Positions 7,212 through 12,700 of a stretch of 15,826 bases of DNA are shown here, piece after piece. The position numbers and the translations under genes were made by a program. The notes under the pieces are model-generated. The model made no database searches, was not told the DNA's origin, and saw only the letters and a program-made list of their open reading frames with translations. Positions within the stretch are counted from its first letter, which is position 1, and each line of letters opens with the position of its first letter. Origin of the DNA: Spirochaetota bacterium (lineage in GTDB: Bacteria > Spirochaetota > Brevinematia > DTOW01); the NCBI GenBank assembly GCA_028276145.1, contig JAPYWX010000017.1:1-15826 (forward strand). Reading direction: 5' to 3'.

Positions 7212-7286
7212 AAGTGCCTTAAGCACTTAATTAAGAAAGTGCTATGAAGCACAAGGTGCTAGAAGCACAAAGTGCTATGAAGCACT
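7212..7286. repeat. Array of four AGTGCT/AGCACT palindromes
   Basis: One isolated palindrome AAGTGC-CTTAA-GCACTT (7212-7228) is followed by three tandem units whose left arms start at 7238, 7255 and 7271: AGTGCT-ATGA-AGCAC, GGTGCT-AGA-AGCAC and AGTGCT-ATGA-AGCACT. The period is 16 to 17 bases. The same arm sequence recurs at 7380-7397 and in the 17-bp array near 10.25 kb. Confidence 0.88.
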
Positions 7287-7306
7287 ACACTTAATTTTTT
7301 TGATGG

Positions 7307-7351
7307 GATACTTCGTATCGAAGATACTCCGTATCGAAGATACTTCGTATT
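7307..7351. repeat. Three tandem 16-bp units with palindrome GATACTTCGTATC
   Basis: The unit GATACTTCGTATCGAA starts at 7307, 7323 and 7339. Unit two has one change (TCC for TTC) and unit three is truncated after GTATT. Each core pairs GATAC with GTATC around TTC or TCC; the joints CGAAG can also pair with neighbouring CTTCG, so alternative longer hairpins are possible. Confidence 0.9.
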
Positions 7352-7368
7352 CCAGCACCCTGTATATT

Positions 7369-7406
7369 CCTTTATTGAGAAGTGCTAGTAAGCACTTGAA
7401 TAAAGG
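7369..7406 (-). terminator. Large nested hairpin after rsmE
   Basis: CCTTTATT (7369-7376) pairs with AATAAAGG (7399-7406), enclosing AAGTGCT-AGTA-AGCACTT (7380-7397); three bases on one side and one on the other are unpaired. It begins 17 bases after the rsmE stop, a usual place for a terminator, though the following minus-strand bases (AATATACAGGG) are not a U tract. The inner arm belongs to the AGTGCT repeat family. Confidence 0.5.
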
Positions 7407-7422
7407 CAAACGAAATTTACAC

Positions 7423-8190
7423 TTATTTGTACCTCAATAACCTAAGAACAAACGAAACACCTATGCATACTGTATCTGACTTTAAGAAAATCTCTCTACC
7501 GAGGTGTACAGGCTCAAATCCCAACCTACCAAATCCTTGTTCTTCTTCTGAAGTGAATCCTCCCTCACTACCTACAGCAACAAAAATATTATCTACTCCT
7601 TTCAGTTCGTCAATCACCTCTAACAAATTTTTTGGCTCTTTACCGTTCACTTCTTGCCATGTCAGAATAATTTTCTTCTTACTTCCTTCAGTTGAGTTAA
7701 TTAGCTTTTCAACATCTTCAAAGTTTCTCAATATACTTATTGGATCAAGTATAGATGAAGGGAAAGGATTTCCCACCTGTTTAGCTGACTCAATACAAAT
7801 CTTACTAAGTCTTTCCTTATATTTATCATTTATGGGGAAATTCTGGGAATGCCTACCTAGTATCGGTACTATGTAATCTACCCCAAGTTCTGACAACTTG
7901 TGTAGTTCATCTTCAAATGTTCCTTTCTGCACTAGTCCCTGAAGAATGAAAATAAAAGGCTTAGACTTCTGTATAGTAAAGAAGCTAACAACTCTACCGA
8001 GTAACCCTTCATTATTCATGTCCACTATCTTGACTAGGTACTTCCTTGAAGTCTCAACATCAAAAGCTTCTATCTCTTCACCTACTTTAATTCTTTGTAC
8101 CTTTTTAAGATGTTTAACATCAGTAGAATCATTTATGTAGACTTTATCACCGAAAAGTTTATTTTCACCTGTGAGGAAAACCATTTTCAT
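7423..8190 (-). CDS. rsmE: 16S rRNA m3U1498 methyltransferase family protein RsmE
   Basis: SPOUT-class methyltransferase; family members N3-methylate U1498 of 16S rRNA using SAM. The 255 residues have the N-terminal PUA-like part (about 1-70) and a knotted C-terminal SPOUT domain with QGLVQKGTFEDELHKLSELG (84-103), AVGSEGGFTSEE (205-216) and the C-terminal LGREIFLKSDT (230-240). The glycine-rich SAM motif is intact, but the last motif normally reads close to LGxRILRxETA and is altered at several positions, and the Q-x-x-R stretch of the middle domain reads QVGN (138-141). Function is therefore likely but with changed details. The ATG at 8190 overlaps the transketolase C-subunit stop by four bases and has no clear ribosome binding site, so translation is probably coupled. 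A second ATG two codons on is possible. Confidence 0.9.
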   Translation of the reverse strand: MKMVFLTGENKLFGDKVYINDSTDVKHLKKVQRIKVGEEIEAFDVETSRKYLVKIVDMNNEGLLGRVVSFFTIQKSKPFIFILQGLVQKGTFEDELHKLSELGVDYIVPILGRHSQNFPINDKYKERLSKICIESAKQVGNPFPSSILDPISILRNFEDVEKLINSTEGSKKKIILTWQEVNGKEPKNLLEVIDELKGVDNIFVAVGSEGGFTSEEEQGFGRLGFEPVHLGREIFLKSDTVCIGVSFVLRLLRYK

Positions 8191-9143
8191 TTTTTTCTTT
8201 TAAGCAGCTCTTTAGCGACTCTAAATATGTTTTTGTAATCTAGACCATAAAACTCAAGTAACTCGTAAGGTTTTCCTGTCTGCCCAAACTCATCATTTAT
8301 TCCTATGACCTCCATAGGAACAAATCTGTTATAGCTTGTTGCCAAAAACATAGCAATCATACTGCCAAGCCCATTTATTTTTTGGTGTTCTTCAACAACC
8401 AAAATAGCACCTGTTTCCTCAGCTGCTTTTATCACCGCTTCTCTATCAAAAGGTTTCAATGTACTCATGTTAATAACTCTAGCAGAAATACCCTCTTTCC
8501 TTAGCTCTTCAGCTGCTTTTAGGGATTCAGAAACAGTTATACCGTATGATATTATAGTTAAGTCTTCACCATTCTCTAGCACACTTGCCTTACCAATTTT
8601 AAATTCATCATCAGGTGATGTTATGATGGGATAAGGTGCTCTACTCAACCTCATATAGAATGGACCGTATTCTTGAGCTATTGCCCTTGTTGCCTTTCTA
8701 GCTTCTATGTAATCAACAGGACAGACTATTCTCATATTTGGTAAAACAGCCATGATTGAAACGTCCTCTAGGCATTGAGCAGTTGCGCCGTCCTCACCAA
8801 CAGTAACTCCCACATGTGAACCACAAAGCTTTACATTCGCATCGTTATAACAAACAGATATTCTTATGAAGTCGTAAGCTCTGTTCGTTAGGAACACAGC
8901 AAAAGAAGCTGCAAAAACCGTAAAACCTTCTCTAGCAATGCCAGCAGCAATACCAACCATGTTTTGCTCTGCTATACCAACATTGAAAAATCTCTCTGGA
9001 AACTTATGTTTAAAGTACTCAGCTCTCGTTGAATCCTCTAAATCAGCTGATAAAACAATAATCTTTGGGTTCTCATACCCCAACTGAACTAGCTCTTCAC
9101 CGAAACCATCTCTCGTTGGCCTAGGCTTTAGCTCACTAGACAT
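8187..9143 (-). CDS. Transketolase C-terminal subunit (pyrimidine and C-terminal domains)
   Basis: Second half of a split, thiamine-diphosphate-dependent transketolase, moving two-carbon units between sugar phosphates in the non-oxidative pentose phosphate pathway. From the chosen start (318 residues) it contains the pyrimidine-binding domain with GIAEQNMVGIAAG (about 56-68; the Glu activates the cofactor), the stretch SHVGVTVGEDGATAQ (about 109-123) typical of split enzymes, and the C-terminal transketolase domain from about residue 190. Two starts are possible. The ATG at 9143 has GGAGG five bases upstream inside the end of the partner gene, and is used here; the ATG at 9155 (four residues longer) has AAGGA five bases upstream. 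The gene overlaps the N-subunit gene and rsmE at its ends, forming one three-gene operon. Confidence 0.95.
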   Translation of the reverse strand: MSSELKPRPTRDGFGEELVQLGYENPKIIVLSADLEDSTRAEYFKHKFPERFFNVGIAEQNMVGIAAGIAREGFTVFAASFAVFLTNRAYDFIRISVCYNDANVKLCGSHVGVTVGEDGATAQCLEDVSIMAVLPNMRIVCPVDYIEARKATRAIAQEYGPFYMRLSRAPYPIITSPDDEFKIGKASVLENGEDLTIISYGITVSESLKAAEELRKEGISARVINMSTLKPFDREAVIKAAEETGAILVVEEHQKINGLGSMIAMFLATSYNRFVPMEVIGINDEFGQTGKPYELLEFYGLDYKNIFRVAKELLKRKK

Positions 9144-9978
9144 TGTCTCCTCCATCTAGTTCCTTTAAAGCTTTTTCAAGTTCTTCTTTGTTTGGTGCTC
9201 TTCCATGGAAAGCATGGTTATACTCCATGAAAGAAACACCCTTACCTTTCACAGTATTTGCAACTATTATCGTCGGTTTACCACTTCCCTTGTTAGAAGT
9301 GAAGGCATCTAAAGCCTCAAATAACTGGTCAAAATCATGCCCATCTATCTCTATGTAATTCCACCCAAACGACTCCCATCTATCCTTAAGAGGCTCTATC
9401 TTGAGTATCTCATTAACAAATCCATTTTCTTGAACCTTGTTATAATCAAGTATTGCACAAAGATTATCTATTCTGTGGTGAGAAGCAAACATTACTGATT
9501 CCCAAATACTCCCTTCCTGTATCTCACCATCTCCGAGTATAACATAGACATTGAAATCTATGCCTTTATACCTAGAAGCTAAAGCCATCCCTATACCAGC
9601 AGAAAGCCCCTGCCCCAACGAACCAGTATTGAACTCTACTCCCGGCACTTCAAAATAAACATGTCCCTGAAGCTTAGAACCAAATTGTCTAAATCCTTCT
9701 AATTCTTCCTCAGAGAAAAACCCAGCCTTCGCTAGTACTGCGTAAACTGCAGGTGTAGCGTGCCCCTTTGAAATTACGACTCTGTCCCTGAGTTCCCACT
9801 TAGGATTCTTAGGATCATATCTAAGCTTATAAAAATAAAGTGCCAAGAGTATCTCAACAAGTGACATTGAACCACCAGGATGCCCACTATTCGCCTTGTG
9901 AGTCATAAGAAGTATCTTTTTCCTGATTTCAGTAGCCAACCTTTTTAGCTCTTTGACACTTAACTTCTGCTCTATCAT
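9136..9978 (-). CDS. Transketolase N-terminal subunit (thiamine diphosphate-binding)
   Basis: First half of the split transketolase, binding the diphosphate end of the cofactor. The 280 residues include SGHPGGS (31-37), SKGHATPA (70-77), NTGSLGQGLS (117-126), and the GDG motif (149-151) with the paired Asn180 that coordinates the metal. Each half has its own ribosome binding site and complete domain boundaries, so this is the known two-gene form of the enzyme and not a frameshifted single gene. The start ATG at 9978 follows GGAGG by four bases. It is the first gene of the operon and lies behind a promoter with a perfect TATAAT. The upstream 340-base gap contains a repeat array. Confidence 0.96.
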   Translation of the reverse strand: MIEQKLSVKELKRLATEIRKKILLMTHKANSGHPGGSMSLVEILLALYFYKLRYDPKNPKWELRDRVVISKGHATPAVYAVLAKAGFFSEEELEGFRQFGSKLQGHVYFEVPGVEFNTGSLGQGLSAGIGMALASRYKGIDFNVYVILGDGEIQEGSIWESVMFASHHRIDNLCAILDYNKVQENGFVNEILKIEPLKDRWESFGWNYIEIDGHDFDQLFEALDAFTSNKGSGKPTIIVANTVKGKGVSFMEYNHAFHGRAPNKEELEKALKELDGGDNV

Positions 9979-10010
9979 CTAGCCTCCAGGTAATAAGAAA
10001 TAATACTAAA

Positions 10011-10040
10011 ATTATATACTAAAGTAAAGTTAACTGAAAA
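10011..10040 (-). promoter_or_regulatory. Candidate promoter of the transketolase-rsmE operon
   Basis: On the minus strand TTTTCA (10040-10035), 18 bases, then a perfect TATAAT (10016-10011). The leader would be about 25 bases and contains GGAGG four bases before the ATG. The -10 match is complete and the -35 match is 4 of 6. Confidence 0.6.
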
Positions 10041-10223
10041 ATTAAAATCTAGCTACCTTTCCGAAACCAAACAACTACCGATTCCCAACCCTTTACTTTT
10101 ATAAGAAGCCGAAGAATCAAAAAAACCTTTCTAGCCTACCGAAAGCTCTAATGTACAAAATTCCGTAAAAATTTCTATATCTCAGTGCTTTGCTCATAAA
10201 AGTGTCTGCTTTGTAATTATTGA

Positions 10224-10290
10224 GTGTTCTAAGCATTTTGTGCTTTAAGCACTTTTGTGCTTTAAGCACTTCTGTGCTTTAAGTACTCTT
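10224..10290. repeat. Tandem 17-bp palindromic repeat, three good units and one degenerate
   Basis: Units begin at 10240, 10257 and 10274 and read GTGCTTTAAGCACTTTT, GTGCTTTAAGCACTTCT and GTGCTTTAAGTACTCTT. A weaker fourth unit, GTGTTCTAAGCATTTT, precedes them at 10224. The core GTGCTT-T-AAGCAC is a perfect odd palindrome in the two central units. The array abuts the nadD terminator hairpin. Arms match those of the 7212-7286 array. Confidence 0.93.
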
Positions 10291-10313
10291 AGGGGAGGCG
10301 ATAGCCTCCCCTA
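10290..10313 (-). terminator. Strong GC-rich hairpin after nadD
   Basis: A 10-bp perfect stem (TAGGGGAGGC with its complement) around loop GATA, five bases beyond the nadD stop codon. No clear U tract follows on the minus strand. It is GC-rich in AT-rich surroundings, and its AGGC/GCCT core resembles the hairpin after secY, so a terminator for panC-nadD is the simplest reading. Confidence 0.68.
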
Positions 10314-10318
10314 GAACT

Positions 10319-10918
10319 TTAGAAATAAGAGTCAATAAAATGTTTACTTATATAATCCAAAACTTCTTTAGGAACAAGGTACCTTATTGACTTTCTAGAC
10401 ATTAATCGCTCTCTTATCAATGTAGAGCTTATGTCAACATAAGGTGTATTCAGAATATGGAATTTATCTTCATACTCCTTAAGAGGTTCCGGAACCTTAA
10501 ACTTCTTAAACTCTCCATTTATAACCCTAGGGTAAACTACTACATTGACTTTTTCTACTATCTTCTTACTATCTTTCCAAAGATGTAGAGACTCAGCAGA
10601 ATCCTGCCCCACTATGAGAAAAATTTGAGAATCAGGAAGCAAATTTTCAAAGTATTCAACAGTTGTTATTGTGTATGACACTCCACCTTTCGTTATCTCA
10701 AAATCCGATACTTCAAATTTCTCATTATCCTTCACAGCAAGTCTTACCATCTCAAGCCTACACACTGGTGAAAACAAATATTCTGTTTTAAAAGGTGATG
10801 CGTTAGCTGGAATGAAAAAAACTTTGTCTAGGCTAAACTCTTCCAACGAAAAATTAGCGATTATAAGATGCCCAATGTGTATAGGGTCAAATGAACCTCC
10901 AAATAGCCCTATTTTCAT
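10319..10918 (-). CDS. nadD: Nicotinate-nucleotide adenylyltransferase NadD
   Basis: Transfers AMP from ATP to nicotinate mononucleotide, forming deamido-NAD in the cytoplasm. The 199-residue protein has the nucleotidyltransferase signature GGSFDPIHIGHL (7-18), a middle LIVGQDSAESLHLWKD segment (101-116) and the C-terminal ISSTLIR (163-169), all typical of NadD. Length is normal. Its ATG overlaps the panC stop as ATGA, so the two are one operon with coupled translation. A strong hairpin follows the stop. NadD is often found elsewhere next to rsfS or obg; pairing with panC joins two cofactor pathways (NAD and CoA). No unusual residues noticed. Confidence 0.97.
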   Translation of the reverse strand: MKIGLFGGSFDPIHIGHLIIANFSLEEFSLDKVFFIPANASPFKTEYLFSPVCRLEMVRLAVKDNEKFEVSDFEITKGGVSYTITTVEYFENLLPDSQIFLIVGQDSAESLHLWKDSKKIVEKVNVVVYPRVINGEFKKFKVPEPLKEYEDKFHILNTPYVDISSTLIRERLMSRKSIRYLVPKEVLDYISKHFIDSYF

Positions 10919-11772
10919 AACTCAACTATTTCGTTATCTATTAACCTTGCACTACCAATAAAAACAGCAACAGCAACAACAACCCTATCAATAACACCTT
11001 TCTCAGGTATAACTTCCAAACTATCAAGTGTCTCTGGATGAACAATTTCTATATAATCTATCCTCGAAGGCACAGAAGAAATTATTTTTTCCATTTCCTT
11101 CTTTATTTTATTAACATCTCTCTCACCACCTTTTATCAATTCTTTAGCTCTTTGTAGAGATTTATAGAGAACATTAGCATTCTTTCTTTCCTCAGGGGAA
11201 AGATACATATTCCTTGAACTCATAGCCAGTCCATCGTATTCCCTCACAATAGGCATTACTACTATCTCTATGGGGAAATTCAAGTCTCTCACCATCTTCT
11301 TTATTATAAGTGCCTGCTGATAGTCTTTCCGCCCAAAGTATGCCTTATCAGGTTGAACGATATTAAAGAGCTTCGCCACAACAGTAGCCACACCTTTAAA
11401 GTGTCCTGGTCTAGATAAACCACATAGGTGTTCAGGAAGCTTTTCTAGGTAAACATACGTTTCGTATCCTTCTGGGTACATTTCAGAAACCGAAGGATAA
11501 AAGATATAGTCAACATTTTCCTTCTCAAGTAGCTCCTTATCTTTATCAAACTGCCTCGGATACTTCTCAAAATCCTCATTGGGTCCAAATTGGGTAGGAT
11601 TTACGAATATACTTACAACAACTATATCGTTCTCCTTTCTTGCCTGCCTAACAAGAGAAAGATGTCCTTCGTGCAGTGCGCCCATCGTCGGAACAAACCC
11701 TATACTCTTACCTTGCTTCTTTAAAGCTATCATCTCCCTTTGTATTTCCAAAGGACTAGAAATTACTTTCAT
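10915..11772 (-). CDS. panC: Pantothenate synthetase PanC
   Basis: Joins pantoate and beta-alanine using ATP, the last step to pantothenate for coenzyme A. All motifs are visible in the 285 residues: PTMGALHEGHLSL (28-40) with the HxGH-type ATP site, FVNPTQFGPNEDFEKYPR (56-73), RPGHFKGVATVV (121-132), FGRKDYQQ (146-153) and MSSRN (184-188). The C-terminal dimerisation domain follows. The ATG at 11772 has no Shine-Dalgarno site; a promoter-like TTGAGA/TATAAA ends eight bases before it. It is the first gene of panC-nadD and diverges from yggS across 138 bases. panB and panD are not in this window. Confidence 0.97.
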   Translation of the reverse strand: MKVISSPLEIQREMIALKKQGKSIGFVPTMGALHEGHLSLVRQARKENDIVVVSIFVNPTQFGPNEDFEKYPRQFDKDKELLEKENVDYIFYPSVSEMYPEGYETYVYLEKLPEHLCGLSRPGHFKGVATVVAKLFNIVQPDKAYFGRKDYQQALIIKKMVRDLNFPIEIVVMPIVREYDGLAMSSRNMYLSPEERKNANVLYKSLQRAKELIKGGERDVNKIKKEMEKIISSVPSRIDYIEIVHPETLDSLEVIPEKGVIDRVVVAVAVFIGSARLIDNEIVEL

Positions 11773-11780
11773 GCTGAAAT

Positions 11781-11808
11781 TTTATATTTCAATACTGGAA
11801 TATCTCAA
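11781..11808 (-). promoter_or_regulatory. Candidate promoter of panC-nadD
   Basis: On the minus strand TTGAGA (11808-11803), 16 bases, TATAAA (11786-11781), each matching 5 of 6 consensus bases. Only eight bases separate it from the panC ATG, so the transcript would begin at or just before the start codon. Confidence 0.5.
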
Positions 11809-11874
11809 TAAAAAACAGGTATACGTGTATAAAATTAAAATAAGGTCAGCAAACTAACTAAAAAGCACCTTAAC

Positions 11875-11904
11875 TTTATAGAAGCCAAAACAAATATGTA
11901 AAAT
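11875..11904 (+). promoter_or_regulatory. Candidate promoter of yggS
   Basis: TTTATA (11875-11880), 18 bases, TAAAAT (11899-11904), six bases before the yggS ATG. The -35 match is weak (4 of 6) and the region is very AT-rich, so this is tentative. No ribosome binding site precedes the gene. Confidence 0.35.
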
Positions 11905-11910
11905 AACTGT

Positions 11911-12582
11911 ATGAATACCTGTGAGAAATACAGATTTCTTTTAGAAAATGTTGAAAAAATAAAGGCACAGAACAACATAAACTACAAAATTGAAATAGTA
12001 GTGGTAACAAAATATGCCAAAATAGAAGATGTTATAGCTCTACTTAAAAATGAAAAGATAGAACACATAGGTGAAAACAGAGTACAAGAGGCAGAAAAGA
12101 AATTCACCATACTTTCTCAAGAAGGATTATTAGGAAACACAAAAAAGCACATGCTAGGTCCCATCCAGAGTAATAAGCTATCAAAGGTATCAAAAATGTT
12201 TGATTTCGTTCAGTCAATTGAAAACCTTGATATCCCCTTGGGACTTCTCAAAAGGAATTATCAAGGAGAAATGTTCCTTGAAATCAAGGTAAGTGATGAA
12301 GCAACAAAACACGGTATAACTCCAGAAGCAGCAGTTGATTTTTTCGGCAAATTACTTGAAAACAAAATAAAAGTAAGTGGACTAATGACTTTAGCACCAT
12401 ACACCAACGACATAGTTACACTATCTAAATGCTTTTCTACTCTTAGGAAAATTAAAGAAAAAATAGAATCTACGTACAAAGTAAATTTAACATATTTATC
12501 GATGGGAATGTCAAACGATTATGAGATAGCGATAAAAGAAGGAAGCAACATGATAAGAATAGGAAGTTTGATTTTTTCTTAA
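11911..12582 (+). CDS. YggS/PLPBP-family pyridoxal phosphate homeostasis protein
   Basis: Fold-type III PLP-binding protein that controls free pyridoxal phosphate and amino-acid balance; no catalytic reaction is known for the family. The 223 residues include the PLP-bearing lysine in VVVTKYA (Lys34), GENRVQEA (54-61), HMLGPIQSNK (80-89; usually HxIGxLQxNK) and the C-terminal LSMGMSNDYEIAIKEG (196-211) with RIG (216-218) binding the phosphate. Length matches the family. The start ATG at 11911 has no Shine-Dalgarno site but follows a -10-like box. It diverges from panC and is followed by the structured element at 12587. In many bacteria the gene sits beside proC or in the cell-division cluster; that context is absent here. 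Confidence 0.95.
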   Translation: MNTCEKYRFLLENVEKIKAQNNINYKIEIVVVTKYAKIEDVIALLKNEKIEHIGENRVQEAEKKFTILSQEGLLGNTKKHMLGPIQSNKLSKVSKMFDFVQSIENLDIPLGLLKRNYQGEMFLEIKVSDEATKHGITPEAAVDFFGKLLENKIKVSGLMTLAPYTNDIVTLSKCFSTLRKIKEKIESTYKVNLTYLSMGMSNDYEIAIKEGSNMIRIGSLIFS

Positions 12583-12586
12583 AAAA

Positions 12587-12676
12587 ATAATTGACCCCGA
12601 GCGTAGGAATAGGTAACGCCCGGGGCTTGAGGAATGGGAGGGGAATTTGCCCAAAACCTCAACTGTCATCAATTAT
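12587..12676. ncRNA. GC-rich three-way-junction element, possible structured RNA or REP-like repeat
   Basis: The stretch is far more GC-rich than its surroundings and has layered complementarity. ATAATTGA (12587-12594) pairs with TCAATTAT (12669-12676) as an 8-bp closing stem. Inside, hairpin one pairs CCCCG-A-GCGT (12595-12604) with ACGC-C-CGGGG (12616-12625) with one mismatch and an 11-base loop. Hairpin two pairs TTGAGG (12627-12632) with CCTCAA (12657-12662) and may extend through GGG/CCC. It fills most of the yggS-rsmA gap, ending 24 bases before rsmA. On the minus strand hairpin one and the closing strand run into seven Ts (12587-12581), so a minus-strand RNA with a terminator is also possible. 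I could not match it to a known riboswitch, SRP RNA, tmRNA, RNase P or tRNA. The strand is undecided. Confidence 0.5.
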
Positions 12677-12700
12677 CGGTTTCTAAAACGGTGTTCTTAA

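Larger units (their letters stand above)
7062..7422. other. Gene-free region between rsmE and cinA, rich in palindromes
   Basis: No coding region is apparent on either strand. It holds, from left to right, the cinA ribosome binding site, an AT-rich stretch where the cinA promoter must lie, a hairpin at 7127-7147, the palindrome TTTTAAAA near 7173, one isolated and three tandem AGTGCT-type palindromes (7212-7286), three tandem GATAC-type palindromes (7307-7351) and a large nested hairpin (7369-7406). Each is listed separately. Confidence 0.8.
9979..10318. other. Gene-free region between nadD and the transketolase operon
   Basis: No open reading frame of note on either strand. The left 62 bases hold the ribosome binding site and promoter of the transketolase operon. 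From about 10050 to 10220 I see only AT-rich sequence with weak repeats such as ACCGA. The right part holds the 17-bp palindrome array and the nadD terminator hairpin. Confidence 0.8.

Noticed and set aside
7212..7397. Possible CRISPR array.
   Set aside because: Units are 16 to 17 bp palindromes with no unique spacers of 30 bases and no cas genes nearby.
7427..7876. 149-codon open frame on the plus strand opposite rsmE.
   Set aside because: Antisense shadow of a conserved methyltransferase gene; composition is not that of a real protein.
8187..9978. Transketolase split as a frameshift or pseudogene.
   Set aside because: Both halves have complete domains, own ribosome binding sites and intact motifs; two-gene transketolases are well known.
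12598..12612. GAGCGTAGGAATAGG resembles part of the TPP riboswitch (GCGUAGGGAA).
   Set aside because: The other TPP elements (CUGAGA and CUGAUCUGGAUAAUGCC) are absent and the order of helices does not fit.
12587..12676. SRP RNA, tRNA or 6S RNA gene.
   Set aside because: The conserved SRP loop (GGAAGGAAGCAGC), a tRNA cloverleaf with T-loop sequence, and 6S size and shape are all missing.
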